Below, one piece after another: positions 9,503-17,712 of a stretch of 64,000 nucleotides of DNA (its first letter is position 1; each line of letters starts with the position of its first letter). Source of the stretch: Ulvibacterium sp. (lineage in GTDB: Bacteria > Bacteroidota > Bacteroidia > Flavobacteriales > Flavobacteriaceae); the NCBI RefSeq assembly GCF_028285715.1, contig NZ_JANQOO010000017.1, positions 1-64,000 on the forward strand. Direction: 5' to 3'. Made by a program: the position numbers and the translations under genes. The notes beneath the pieces were generated by a model. That model made no database searches and was not told the origin of the DNA. It saw only the letters and a program-made list of their open reading frames with translations.

Positions 9503-10061
9503 TTTTTGATGATTTTAACTCGTTCAGTTTTCTTTTTAATTTCTGTAGCAATTGCAACCGTAACTGTAGGTTCTTGATCAAGGCACCAATAGTCTGGTCA
9601 TTGGGGCCAATTTCGTTCAATTCCGTATTAAGCCTCTCGTATTCGGTGTTGAGATCGGCCAGTCGGTCCATAAAACTATCGACCAACATTTTATTTTCCT
9701 GGGATACTTCCAATCGGGAAAGCTCCAGATTAATATTGTTTACGTAGTAGTCTTCTACCTTCTTAAGGTCGGGCGAAAGGTCACCAAAGGAAATGCCCTT
9801 CTTTTCCCCTGATGGGTCATTTCTTTCCACTACCGTAGTGTTTATAGCGTCCTCTTTTGTCCATATGTTGTAACCGACAATTCCAAGACCAAGAAATATG
9901 AGAACGGTCGCCGCAATTTTCAAAATATAAAATGAGGGCTTCGTTCGTTTAGGCAGTTCGGTCTCTAAACGCTCTAAAAATCGATTTTCATGGCCTTCCC
10001 GCATTTGGAATTTCCCGGGCCTATTTTCCTTTTTGAACATGTCCCTAAGATCCTGTCCCAT
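9474..10061 (-). CDS. putative anti-sigma factor or membrane regulator
   Basis: A 195-residue protein with a basic, cytoplasmic N-terminal part (to about residue 44), one membrane segment (IAATVLIFLGLGIVGYNIW, about 48-66) and a periplasmic C-terminal part rich in heptad-like leucines. No ZAS zinc motif (HxxxCxxC) is present. It overlaps the ECF sigma gene upstream by 17 bases and the DUF4097-like gene downstream by 29 bases. The order sigma, single-pass membrane protein, surface protein supports an anti-sigma role, inferred from context rather than from a recognised domain. Confidence 0.6.
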   Translation of the reverse strand: MGQDLRDMFKKENRPGKFQMREGHENRFLERLETELPKRTKPSFYILKIAATVLIFLGLGIVGYNIWTKEDAINTTVVERNDPSGEKKGISFGDLSPDLKKVEDYYVNNINLELSRLEVSQENKMLVDSFMDRLADLNTEYERLNTELNEIGPNDQTIGALIKNLQLRLQLLQKLKRKLNELKSSKNEQVKKNTI

Positions 10062-10587
10062 ATCTTCTCTTTTTTAAAAGTTCCTTTAAAAAACCTTTGC
10101 CCCGTAACAACCGCGTTCTACAGGCCGTTTCGCTCAATCCCAATACCTTTCCGATTTCACGGTGGTCATAGCCTTCCAGTAAAAACATCATCACTACATA
10201 TTTGTATTTTTCCGGTAATTGCTCCATAGCCAGTCTTACCTCCTCCAAGGATATCCCATCTTCCACGGTCCAGTCCTCATCCTCTACTACCTGCATGTAA
10301 CTTTCGTCCAAGGGTACACATCTTTCTTTTTTCGCCTTCAAAAAATCGATGCTCTTATTGATTACAATGCGTTTGAGCCAAGCTCCAAAACTTACGTCTC
10401 CCTTAAATTGATGTATTTTCTGAAAGGCCTTTATGAACGATTCCTGAGTGATGTCCTCGGCATCATCGGTATTTTTCACAAAGCGCATAGCCACATAGAA
10501 CATACCGCTACAGTATTGATTGTACAGTTGCAGCTGTGCTTTCCGGTCGTTTGCCTTGCATTGCTCTACTACATCAATTTGAAACAT
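10045..10587 (-). CDS. RNA polymerase ECF sigma factor
   Basis: A 180-residue sigma-70 family protein of the ECF group. Region 2 is visible as GMFYVAMRFVKNTDDAEDIT with QESFIKAF following. Region 4 is LPEKYKYVVMMFLLEGYDHR with EIGKVLGLSETACRTRL, a helix-turn-helix. It would direct RNA polymerase to a small regulon, and its first target is probably its own three-gene operon. Translational coupling (17-base overlap) with the membrane regulator fits sigma/anti-sigma pairing. Confidence 0.92.
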   Translation of the reverse strand: MFQIDVVEQCKANDRKAQLQLYNQYCSGMFYVAMRFVKNTDDAEDITQESFIKAFQKIHQFKGDVSFGAWLKRIVINKSIDFLKAKKERCVPLDESYMQVVEDEDWTVEDGISLEEVRLAMEQLPEKYKYVVMMFLLEGYDHREIGKVLGLSETACRTRLLRGKGFLKELLKKRRYGTGS

Positions 10588-10695
10588 TGGCCAGTTTCGT
10601 TGTTGGTTCCATAGGTGTTGTTACCCTAAGGACGGGACAAAAAACCCGATGTTGCAAAAAACGATTATTTTTATAGGGAAATTAATGATTTCCCC

Positions 10696-11604
10696 TTGAA
10701 ACAGGTTACCATAAGTACTTCCTTCATTACCCTGATCGTATTGGATTACGGTGCCATTATCCAAAAGCTTCTGGTGCGGGATAAAAGGGGCAAGTCCACC
10801 AACGTGGTCGCTGGATTCAATTACCCCAACCACTATTTGGAGGATACTGTTTTTTTGGGGGCCTGTGTGGGAAGGTATGCCGGTCGTATCTCCAATGCCA
10901 GTTTTGAACTAGATCGCGAAACCTATCCCCTATATGGGGAAAAAGGGATACACCTGCACGGTGGAAAGGAAGGCTTTGGAAAAAAGTACTGGACCATTGA
11001 GGAAGTGGAATATGGCAGCGAACCTTTTGTTAAACTCTCCTATTACAGCAAACATTTGGAAGAGGGATATCCCGGAAATCTAAAAGTGATGCTGACCTAC
11101 AAGTTGGTAGAGAACGAGTTGCATATTATTCATGAAGCCGCAGCCGATCGCACTACGGTAATCAATTTGACCAACCACTCTTATTTTAGGTTGGACAAAA
11201 CGGGGTCCATTGACCATTATCGATTGGAACTTTACTGTCCTGAATTCTTGGAGACGGATAAAAACTTATTGCCCACCGGAAATATCGTTCCCGTTGCCGA
11301 TACCGAATATGACTTTCGAACGGAACGTAAAATTGGGGAAATGCGGTTGGATACCCCTTTTGTAAAGAACTCCCAAACGGATTTGGCCGCGCGTATCTTT
11401 TCCCGAAGATCGGGTATCTCCTTGGGGGTCAGAACCAACCAACCTGCAGTGGTCGTGTATACCCCACCCGACTTTCCGGCCATTTGTTTTGAGACCCAAA
11501 ATTATCCGGATGCGCCCAACCACGAACACTTTCCCAGTTGCCTCCTAAGACCGGACGAAATTTATCGTAATGCCTCCGTCTTTACATTTGATTTAGTACT
11601 TTAG
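10696..11604 (+). CDS. galM: aldose 1-epimerase (galactose mutarotase)
   Basis: A 302-residue protein of the aldose 1-epimerase family, which interconverts alpha and beta anomers of hexoses. Family landmarks are NVVAGFNYPNHYLED, GRYAGRISNASFELD, HLHGGKEGFGKKYW (catalytic-region His), NLTNHSYFRL and a C-terminal CFETQNYPDAPNH. No ATG is in frame near the start. The TTG at 10696 places the N-terminus (KQVTISTSFITLIVLDYGA) exactly where family members begin. It is somewhat shorter than the usual 330-380 residues. Divergent from the sigma operon; no signal peptide, so cytoplasmic. Confidence 0.88.
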   Translation: MKQVTISTSFITLIVLDYGAIIQKLLVRDKRGKSTNVVAGFNYPNHYLEDTVFLGACVGRYAGRISNASFELDRETYPLYGEKGIHLHGGKEGFGKKYWTIEEVEYGSEPFVKLSYYSKHLEEGYPGNLKVMLTYKLVENELHIIHEAAADRTTVINLTNHSYFRLDKTGSIDHYRLELYCPEFLETDKNLLPTGNIVPVADTEYDFRTERKIGEMRLDTPFVKNSQTDLAARIFSRRSGISLGVRTNQPAVVVYTPPDFPAICFETQNYPDAPNHEHFPSCLLRPDEIYRNASVFTFDLVL

Positions 11605-11609
11605 TTTTG
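11602..11609 (+). promoter_or_regulatory. possible -7 box for the DUF2911-meaB pair
   Basis: TAGTTTTG matches the Bacteroidota -7 consensus TAnnTTTG and lies about 21 bases before the ATG at 11631, overlapping the galM stop. A TTG at 11588-11590 is closer than the usual -33 spacing, so support is partial. Confidence 0.35.
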
Positions 11610-11630
11610 TAGAAATCAAGACTGGGAATC

Positions 11631-12191
11631 ATGAAGTTTTTAAAGTGGTTTTTAATAGTGCTCGCCGTGCTGGTTGCCCTATTCTTTTTTGTAGGCAAAC
11701 CGTACATGCTGAAACAGACCAAGAAGAAGAGTCCGGAAAAAACAACAACCTATAACAAGGGTGATCTGAACCTATCGGTAACCTATAGCAGTCCCTTTAA
11801 GAAAGGGCGGGTCATTTTTGGGGAACTGGTCCCCTACGATGCGGTTTGGCGTACCGGGGCCAACGAGCCCACTACTTTTAGTACCGCCACGGATATAAAG
11901 ATCATAGACAAAGATTTACCGGCCGGCACCTATTCCATCTGGACCAAACCCCAAAGGGAACAATGGACCATCATATTCAACAAAGAGGTCCCGGAATGGG
12001 GTGTAACTTTTATGAGCGGAGGAACGGAGACTTCCCGTAATCCATCCCAAGATATGGTGCAAGTACAGGTTCCCGTTGAAAAACTCCCTGCCCCCCAGGA
12101 AAGTTTTACCATCGATTTTGAGGACGGGAAACCCTTATATCTGCGTCTTTTCTGGGATGATACAAGCGTAAAGGTGCCCATTAACCCATAA
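11631..12191 (+). CDS. DUF2911 protein, membrane-anchored
   Basis: A 186-residue protein with one N-terminal hydrophobic helix (about residues 6-24) and a DUF2911-type domain. The pattern VTYSSPFKKGRVIFGELVPY, WRTGANEPTTFS and LPAGTYSIWT is characteristic of this Bacteroidota family. The function is not known. The domain is predicted to face the periplasm. The stop is 2 bases from the meaB start, so the two are co-transcribed, although a functional link is not evident. Confidence 0.85.
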   Translation: MKFLKWFLIVLAVLVALFFFVGKPYMLKQTKKKSPEKTTTYNKGDLNLSVTYSSPFKKGRVIFGELVPYDAVWRTGANEPTTFSTATDIKIIDKDLPAGTYSIWTKPQREQWTIIFNKEVPEWGVTFMSGGTETSRNPSQDMVQVQVPVEKLPAPQESFTIDFEDGKPLYLRLFWDDTSVKVPINP

Positions 12192-12193
12192 AG

Positions 12194-13240
12194 TTGAGTC
12201 TTCCAAAAAATACAGGTCAAGAGAGTATTTCCAAAATAAAGGGAAAGCGAAAAATTCCACCCTCGGTAGCGGAACTGGTAGAAGGTATTTTCAACGCCAA
12301 CAAGACGGCACTGGCCCGGGCCATTACCCTAGTGGAAAGTTCCAATACCGAACATCTTAAGAAAGCTACGGAAATTCTGGAACATTGCCTGAAAAAAAAA
12401 TCCGATACGGTCCGGATAGGGATCACGGGGGTTCCCGGTGTCGGGAAAAGTACTTTTATAGAGACCTTTGGAAAAACACTGACCGCAAAAGGGAAAAAAG
12501 TCGCCGTTCTTGCAGTAGATCCTTCCAGTAGTTTAAGCAAGGGAAGTATCTTAGGCGACAAGACCCGGATGGAGGAATTGGTAAAGGATGTCAATGCATT
12601 TATAAGACCCTCCCCTTCGGGAGATTCCTTGGGCGGTGTGGCGCGAAAGACCCGGGAGACCATTATTCTTTGTGAAGCCGCAGGATATGACATCATACTT
12701 ATTGAAACCGTGGGTGTAGGTCAAAGTGAGACGGCCGTACACGGTATGGTCGACTTTTTTCTCTTGCTGAAATTGGCCGGTGCGGGTGATGAACTTCAGG
12801 GTATGAAAAGGGGCATTATGGAAATGGCCGATGCCATTGTGATCAACAAGGCCGATGGGGACAACATAAAGCCGGCACAACTGGCCAAGACCGAATTCTC
12901 AAGGGCACTGCACCTCTATCCTCCCAAGGAAAATGGCTGGGTTCCAAAAGTACTGACCTGCTCGGCCAGTGAGAATACCGGGATTCAGGAAATCTGGGAG
13001 GTAATCGATACCTATATCCATAAAGCGCGACAATCCGATCATTTTCTATTGAAGCGGCAGGGACAGAACAAAAACTGGTTGTTGCAGCATATTGACCGTC
13101 AAATAAAATCCGATTTTTATTCCCACCCCAGTGTAACTTCCCTATTGCCCAAAGTGGTTCAGGAAGTAATCCAGAGCAAGGTATCTCCCTTTACAGCTGC
13201 GGAAAAATTGATTCAGGCCTATAGGCAGAAAGCGAAATAG
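12194..13240 (+). CDS. meaB: MeaB-type G-protein chaperone of methylmalonyl-CoA mutase
   Basis: A 348-residue SIMIBI-class GTPase. The P-loop GVPGVGKST is at residues 79-87, followed by VDPSSSLSKGSILGDKTRM, ETVGVGQSET (switch and Walker B-like) and the base-specificity motif NKADGDN. MeaB/MMAA proteins load and protect the adenosylcobalamin of methylmalonyl-CoA mutase; the mutase genes are not in this window. The start is TTG 12194, two bases after the DUF2911 stop, with no in-frame ATG nearby. The 348-residue length is normal. ArgK is an older name for the same family. Confidence 0.92.
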   Translation: MSLPKNTGQESISKIKGKRKIPPSVAELVEGIFNANKTALARAITLVESSNTEHLKKATEILEHCLKKKSDTVRIGITGVPGVGKSTFIETFGKTLTAKGKKVAVLAVDPSSSLSKGSILGDKTRMEELVKDVNAFIRPSPSGDSLGGVARKTRETIILCEAAGYDIILIETVGVGQSETAVHGMVDFFLLLKLAGAGDELQGMKRGIMEMADAIVINKADGDNIKPAQLAKTEFSRALHLYPPKENGWVPKVLTCSASENTGIQEIWEVIDTYIHKARQSDHFLLKRQGQNKNWLLQHIDRQIKSDFYSHPSVTSLLPKVVQEVIQSKVSPFTAAEKLIQAYRQKAK

Positions 13241-13301
13241 GTTTTCGCAAAGGCATAGGGGTTCCTTCCAGGAAGAAATGTTCCGATTCAGAATAAAAAC
13301 A

Positions 13302-13309
13302 TAACTTTG
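13302..13309 (+). promoter_or_regulatory. possible -7 box for the GT2/flippase pair
   Basis: TAACTTTG is an exact match to TAnnTTTG, 22 bases before the ATG at 13332 and in the non-coding gap after meaB. No convincing -33 TTTG box was found. Confidence 0.4.
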
Positions 13310-13331
13310 CCCGTGATAACAAACCGAATAC

Positions 13332-14291
13332 ATGCAGCCTATAACGCCTCTACTCCTCTCCGTAGTCGTACCGCTTTATAACGAAGAGGACAACGTGGCC
13401 CTCCTTACCCAAAAAATCCATGAAAGTTTGGTCGGGTATAGCTACCAAATCATTTATGTAGACGATTTTTCCAAGGACAATACCCGCAAGGTGGTGCAAA
13501 ACCTAAAGGATGACAAGGTGCACCTGGTGGAGCTCAAAAAAAACTACGGGCAGAGTTTGGCCCTGGCAGCGGGATTGGATTATGCGGAAGGGGACTATAT
13601 TATCACCATGGACGGCGATCTTCAGAACGATCCCAGTGATATTCCACAGATGCTACATTTTGCGGTAAATGAAGGGTATGACGTCGTAACGGGTATACGG
13701 CAAAAACGAAAGGATTCCCTGGTAAAAAAGATTCCCTCCAAGATTGCCAATTTTTTGGTCCGTCGTGTCACCAAATTGAACATAAAGGACAACGGATGTG
13801 CCTTAAAAGTGTTTACCAAGGATATTGCAAAGGAACTCAACCTTTACGGGGAGATGCACCGGTTCATTACCCTATTGGCCCATTTGGAAGGAGCACAGAT
13901 CAAGCAGGTTCCCGTAAAGCATCATGCACGGCATGCCGGCGTATCCAAATACGGATTGGAACGTGTTTTTAAGGTGGTGGCGGACATGATGTTGTTGTTG
14001 TTCATTAGAAAGTATTTTCAGCGTCCCATCCATCTGTTTGGGATATTCGGGGTGCTACTGATCATTTTGGGGATTTTCATCAATATTTACCTATTGATCG
14101 TAAAGCTCGGCCTGGGCGAGGACATCGGCACGAGACCGTTGTTGATGTTCGGGATGATGTTCATATTGGCCGGTATTCAGCTATTTACCATCGGTATCGT
14201 TATGGAGCTTTTAATACGCACGTATTACGAGTCGCAGCAAAAAAGGCCCTACCGAATCAAAAAAGTATCCGTAGGTGGCCCAACATCGTAA
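13332..14291 (+). CDS. GtrB/DPM1-like GT2 glycosyltransferase with C-terminal membrane helices
   Basis: A 319-residue GT-A fold glycosyltransferase. The catalytic half shows VVPLYNEEDNV, DDFSKDNT, the metal-binding DGDLQNDP and KYGLERVFKVV. Two membrane helices follow (about 230-255 and 265-290). This is the layout of polyprenyl-phosphate hexosyltransferases, which move glucose, mannose or a related sugar from a nucleotide to undecaprenyl phosphate. The gene overlaps the flippase-like gene by 17 bases, so the lipid-linked sugar could be flipped by that protein and used by the ArnT-like transferase at 15191. Confidence 0.88.
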   Translation: MQPITPLLLSVVVPLYNEEDNVALLTQKIHESLVGYSYQIIYVDDFSKDNTRKVVQNLKDDKVHLVELKKNYGQSLALAAGLDYAEGDYIITMDGDLQNDPSDIPQMLHFAVNEGYDVVTGIRQKRKDSLVKKIPSKIANFLVRRVTKLNIKDNGCALKVFTKDIAKELNLYGEMHRFITLLAHLEGAQIKQVPVKHHARHAGVSKYGLERVFKVVADMMLLLFIRKYFQRPIHLFGIFGVLLIILGIFINIYLLIVKLGLGEDIGTRPLLMFGMMFILAGIQLFTIGIVMELLIRTYYESQQKRPYRIKKVSVGGPTS

Positions 14292-15147
14292 AAAGCTTAT
14301 TACGGTGCTGAAAATCGTAATCAGCTTTGCCCTTATTTATTTTGTCATCACCAAAATCGATTTCCAGGAGGTCTTGACTATCCTGAAAAAGACACAGCTT
14401 TTTTATCTCTTTCCGGCCCTTGTTTTTTTTGTGCTTTCCAAGGTATTCGCGGCCCTGCGATTAAATCTTTATTTTCATGAAATCAATATCCCGTTGTCAC
14501 AAAAAAGTAATTTACAGCTATATCTTTTGGGTATGTTCTACAACCTCTTCCTCCCTGGGGGAATAGGCGGGGACGCCTACAAAGGGTACCTCATAAAAAA
14601 GAATTTTGAGGTCGGCACAAAACGGGTCGTATCGGTCTTGGTACTGGACCGACTTAGTGGACTTTTGCTTCTCTTTGTATATGCCTGTATTCTGGCCCTG
14701 TTGTTGGATGCCCAGGCCTTGGTCCAAATCCAATGGCTGTTTCTCCTTGCAATCCTTGGAAGTATTTCCGTGTTCTGGTGGATCAACAAGCGTTTTTTTG
14801 GCTATGTATTGCCCGCTTTTTGGAAGTCCTTCGGTCTTTCTGCCCTGGTACAGTTGGCCCAATTGATAAGCGTTTATTTTATCCTCAAGGCCGTATATCT
14901 TAGTACAGGATTGGTATCTTATCTATTCATTTTTCTAATTTCCTCCATTGTCGCTGTTCTTCCCTTGACCATCGGGGGAATAGGCAGTAGGGAAGTGACC
15001 TTTTTTTATGGGGCTACGGTGTTGTCCTTGGACGAAAATATCTCGGTCAGCATTAGTATGGTGTTCTTTTTAATAACGGCCTTGGTATCGCTCCTTGGGG
15101 TTGCCTATCATTTTAAGCGACCACAATTGAAAACGGCTAGGGATTAA
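14275..15147 (+). CDS. lysylphosphatidylglycerol synthase TM-region/UPF0104-type flippase-like protein
   Basis: A 290-residue protein with about seven membrane segments. Motifs LRLNLYFHEI, FLPGGIGGDAYKGYLI, LDRLSGLL and PLTIGGIGSREVTFFYG are those of the LPG-synthase transmembrane domain (YbhN/UPF0104). In this family the domain acts as a lipid flippase or an uncharacterised transporter. The GTG start at 14275 lies inside the end of the GT2 gene (17-base overlap). The pairing suggests translocation of the polyprenyl-linked sugar made by that enzyme, an inference from context. Confidence 0.82.
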   Translation: MAQHRKKLITVLKIVISFALIYFVITKIDFQEVLTILKKTQLFYLFPALVFFVLSKVFAALRLNLYFHEINIPLSQKSNLQLYLLGMFYNLFLPGGIGGDAYKGYLIKKNFEVGTKRVVSVLVLDRLSGLLLLFVYACILALLLDAQALVQIQWLFLLAILGSISVFWWINKRFFGYVLPAFWKSFGLSALVQLAQLISVYFILKAVYLSTGLVSYLFIFLISSIVAVLPLTIGGIGSREVTFFYGATVLSLDENISVSISMVFFLITALVSLLGVAYHFKRPQLKTARD

Positions 15148-15190
15148 ACGATGGCTTTGGATGCATTTGGGGTTGGCGTAGGCAAATCAT

Positions 15191-16849
15191 TTAATACACA
15201 TGGATCAAGTGCATTTTATTCAGTACTTTTTTTCGCGTATTTGGGTTGAGGAACTTGGCCTGTAAGCGGGTAATCCTAAATTGTCTTTCCGTGAATTGCC
15301 TATCCCAATCAATACCCAACCTGCGTAGATCTTGAATTTCCGCATCATTGACATATAACCAATAATCCTTCTTTTTACGTAACTCGTTGAGCGAGGTTAT
15401 TTTTACGGGTTCCTGATTATAAAAATCCAGGGCCCAAGTATGTCTTGAAGAAAGTTTATAGATATTCTCCTTGGGAACCTGGTTTTCCTCCACTCGCTTT
15501 GCCATTGTGGACCCGGCCTGATATTCCAACAGGGACGGATAAAAATGGGTGTTTAGGGTTATGTTCAAAAGAATGGCACTAAATATGGAAATGGTTATCA
15601 ATCGATAATAATACTCCTCCCTTTTAAGGACATAGTAAATAATAAGACCTCCGAGTAGTATGGTCCAAACATGATCAAAGGGATTCTCTGCCTTAAAAAC
15701 GAAATAACGAATAAGGCTAGAGGCTATAAATACCACACTGATCAAAAAATATTGTATCCCAAGCAGAATCTTCAATGGCTTCCGTTTGGTGTATTGATAT
15801 AGGCTATAGAGATACGAGGCGGTCAAAACTGAAAACAGCGGGATAATAATATTCAGATAGTGGGGCAGTTTAAACTGGGCAAAGCTGATGATCAAAAAAA
15901 CTAGGGAGATACCGCCCAAGGTTAAAAACTCATATTTGGGATTATAGGTAAAACCGAGCTTAAGAAAAGTCTTTGCCCTGCACCAAAAAGCCGTTAGCCC
16001 CATAACGGTCCAAGGAAGGAATACCCAAAGGAAGGTATGGAAGAAGAAGAAATAATCACTACTGTTCTTACCTACCCCCTCGCCGCTCAACCGCTCAAAA
16101 CTCTGCTCCCAAAAGATAAAAAAGATACCACTACGGTTGTCCTTGCCTCGGATTATCTTTTCCGGGTGCAAATCAAATTGATGGTAGTACGCATACAGCA
16201 TGGGGGTAATGGCTATCCCAAAAAACAGCAATCCGACCACAACCTTCCAATGCAACAGCGCCTTCCACTTTCGGGTATAGGCCAAATGACATAATAGGGG
16301 CAATCCAATGACCAAAAGTGCGATCTGCCCCTTTGTGGAAAAGGCGATTCCCGCCCCAATGGCTCCCAAAACCATGTGTTCCAGGGTGCCTTTTTGTATG
16401 TAGGCGGCCAATTGCCAAATTGCAAAAATGGTAAACCCGGTAAGCACGGCGTCGGTACGGACATCGATAACCGAAAGTACAATGGTCTGGGAGGTCATAA
16501 AGACCAAAGCGGCCAATTTACCGATATGGGTATTATACAGCAATTTACCAAGGCCATAACAGCTGTACGCCCCTAAGAAGGTAGCCAAAATGGCCGGAAT
16601 GCGATAGGCCCATTCATACAATCCAAAAATTTTGAAAGAAAGCGCCGCCAACCAAAAGTGCATATGGGGTTTGTCCAAATATTCCTCCGGACCTTTGAAA
16701 AGGTATAAAAAATCATTTTCCTGAACCATTCGCATGGCCATAACCGCAAATTGGGCAGAGTCATTTTCGAAAAGCGTTACGAACATTCCGGCGACATACA
16801 CCAGAATTATCAAGGACAGTAAAAACCAATACCTAAGATTAGATATCAT
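15191..16849 (-). CDS. ArnT/PMT-like membrane glycosyltransferase
   Basis: A 552-residue integral membrane protein with about 10-12 helices. The first periplasmic loop carries DSAQFAVMAMRMV and KPEEYLDKPHMHFW-like sequence (YLDKPHMHFWLAAL), the acidic-residue pattern of the GT39/GT83 C-type transferases, and VRTDAVLTGF follows. Enzymes of this type move a sugar from a polyprenyl-phosphate donor to a lipid or protein acceptor on the periplasmic side. It converges with the GT2/flippase pair and overlaps the PAP2 phosphatase gene by 4 bases. Together these suggest one modification pathway: donor synthesis, flipping, transfer and lipid recycling. Confidence 0.85.
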   Translation of the reverse strand: MISNLRYWFLLSLIILVYVAGMFVTLFENDSAQFAVMAMRMVQENDFLYLFKGPEEYLDKPHMHFWLAALSFKIFGLYEWAYRIPAILATFLGAYSCYGLGKLLYNTHIGKLAALVFMTSQTIVLSVIDVRTDAVLTGFTIFAIWQLAAYIQKGTLEHMVLGAIGAGIAFSTKGQIALLVIGLPLLCHLAYTRKWKALLHWKVVVGLLFFGIAITPMLYAYYHQFDLHPEKIIRGKDNRSGIFFIFWEQSFERLSGEGVGKNSSDYFFFFHTFLWVFLPWTVMGLTAFWCRAKTFLKLGFTYNPKYEFLTLGGISLVFLIISFAQFKLPHYLNIIIPLFSVLTASYLYSLYQYTKRKPLKILLGIQYFLISVVFIASSLIRYFVFKAENPFDHVWTILLGGLIIYYVLKREEYYYRLITISIFSAILLNITLNTHFYPSLLEYQAGSTMAKRVEENQVPKENIYKLSSRHTWALDFYNQEPVKITSLNELRKKKDYWLYVNDAEIQDLRRLGIDWDRQFTERQFRITRLQAKFLNPNTRKKVLNKMHLIHVY

Positions 16850-17415
16850 AGAGGAAATCTGTGAAGTGCAAATATATACAACTTTGCAAATAACCAGCTT
16901 AGAATCAGGCCAATTCCCAAGCCTGTAAGCACGTCCAAAGGAAAATGCACCCCGATATAGATACGACTATAGGCCACCAAAAACGCCCAAAAAATTAGGA
17001 AAACCCCTATATACCAACGTTTTTTACCTATCACATAGGTAAAGAAAAAAGCTACTGCCATATGATTTGCGGCATGAGCTGAAAAGTAACCGAATTTGCC
17101 TCCACAGTAGTCCTTTACCAAACGCATCAGCGTATTTACTTCCCCATCATGACACGGACGAAGGCGTTGTACCCCATATTTAAAAAAATTGGCCAATTGA
17201 TCGGTGACCAGGATAAGAATCCCCACACTGACAAGTAGCAAGGCTGTTTTCTTCATTCCAAATTGCTTATAGGAAAGGAAAAGTAGGGCCACATAAAGTG
17301 GAATCCAACTGAGTTTATTGGTAACAAACATCCAAAACCCGTCCCAGGTTTCGTTTCCCAAATTGTTTAGGAAGAGGAAGAGTTCCTTGTCATAGGCCAC
17401 TAATTGTTCCAACAT
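16846..17415 (-). CDS. PAP2-family membrane phosphatase
   Basis: A 189-residue protein with about five membrane helices and the complete three-part PAP2 signature: K79-x6-R86-P87, S112-A-H114, and S150-R151 with H157 and D161 (SRIYIGVHFPLD). Members dephosphorylate phosphatidate, lipid A or undecaprenyl pyrophosphate. Next to the ArnT-like transferase (4-base overlap), a role in polyprenyl-phosphate recycling or lipid A dephosphorylation is likely. The small gene at 17421 lies only 5 bases upstream, so all three are probably one transcript. Confidence 0.92.
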   Translation of the reverse strand: MLEQLVAYDKELFLFLNNLGNETWDGFWMFVTNKLSWIPLYVALLFLSYKQFGMKKTALLLVSVGILILVTDQLANFFKYGVQRLRPCHDGEVNTLMRLVKDYCGGKFGYFSAHAANHMAVAFFFTYVIGKKRWYIGVFLIFWAFLVAYSRIYIGVHFPLDVLTGLGIGLILSWLFAKLYIFALHRFPL

Positions 17416-17420
17416 AACGG

Positions 17421-17666
17421 TTATTCTTCGTATCGGGATACCTCACGGTCATAAAAATCGGTAGCTTCACGAATCAGGTTTTCAGCCTCGGACTCCAATT
17501 CCTTTTCATCCTCCTTGGAAAAGACCTCCAGCCATTCCACCTCATCATTTTCGAGATTAAGAACAAATCTAGGATATTCCGTATGTATTATGAATATGGC
17601 CGAGGGATGGTCCGTATTGTCACCTAAAAGAAATTTTGGTAGTTCCATTTGTTTCTCGCTAAACAT
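17421..17666 (-). CDS. small acidic protein of unknown function
   Basis: An 81-residue, strongly acidic protein. The first half has beta-like hydrophobic alternation (PSAIFIIHTEYPRFVLNLE), and the C-terminal half is a charged helix (EDEKELESEAENLIREATDF). It has no signal peptide or cysteine motif, so it is probably cytoplasmic. The 5-base spacing to the PAP2 gene and the absence of a competing frame support it as real. I do not recognise a named family. Confidence 0.65.
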   Translation of the reverse strand: MFSEKQMELPKFLLGDNTDHPSAIFIIHTEYPRFVLNLENDEVEWLEVFSKEDEKELESEAENLIREATDFYDREVSRYEE

Positions 17667-17712
17667 TAAAAATTAGGTCTTTGAACGATCCCCGGAGTAC
17701 CGGAAAACCCGA

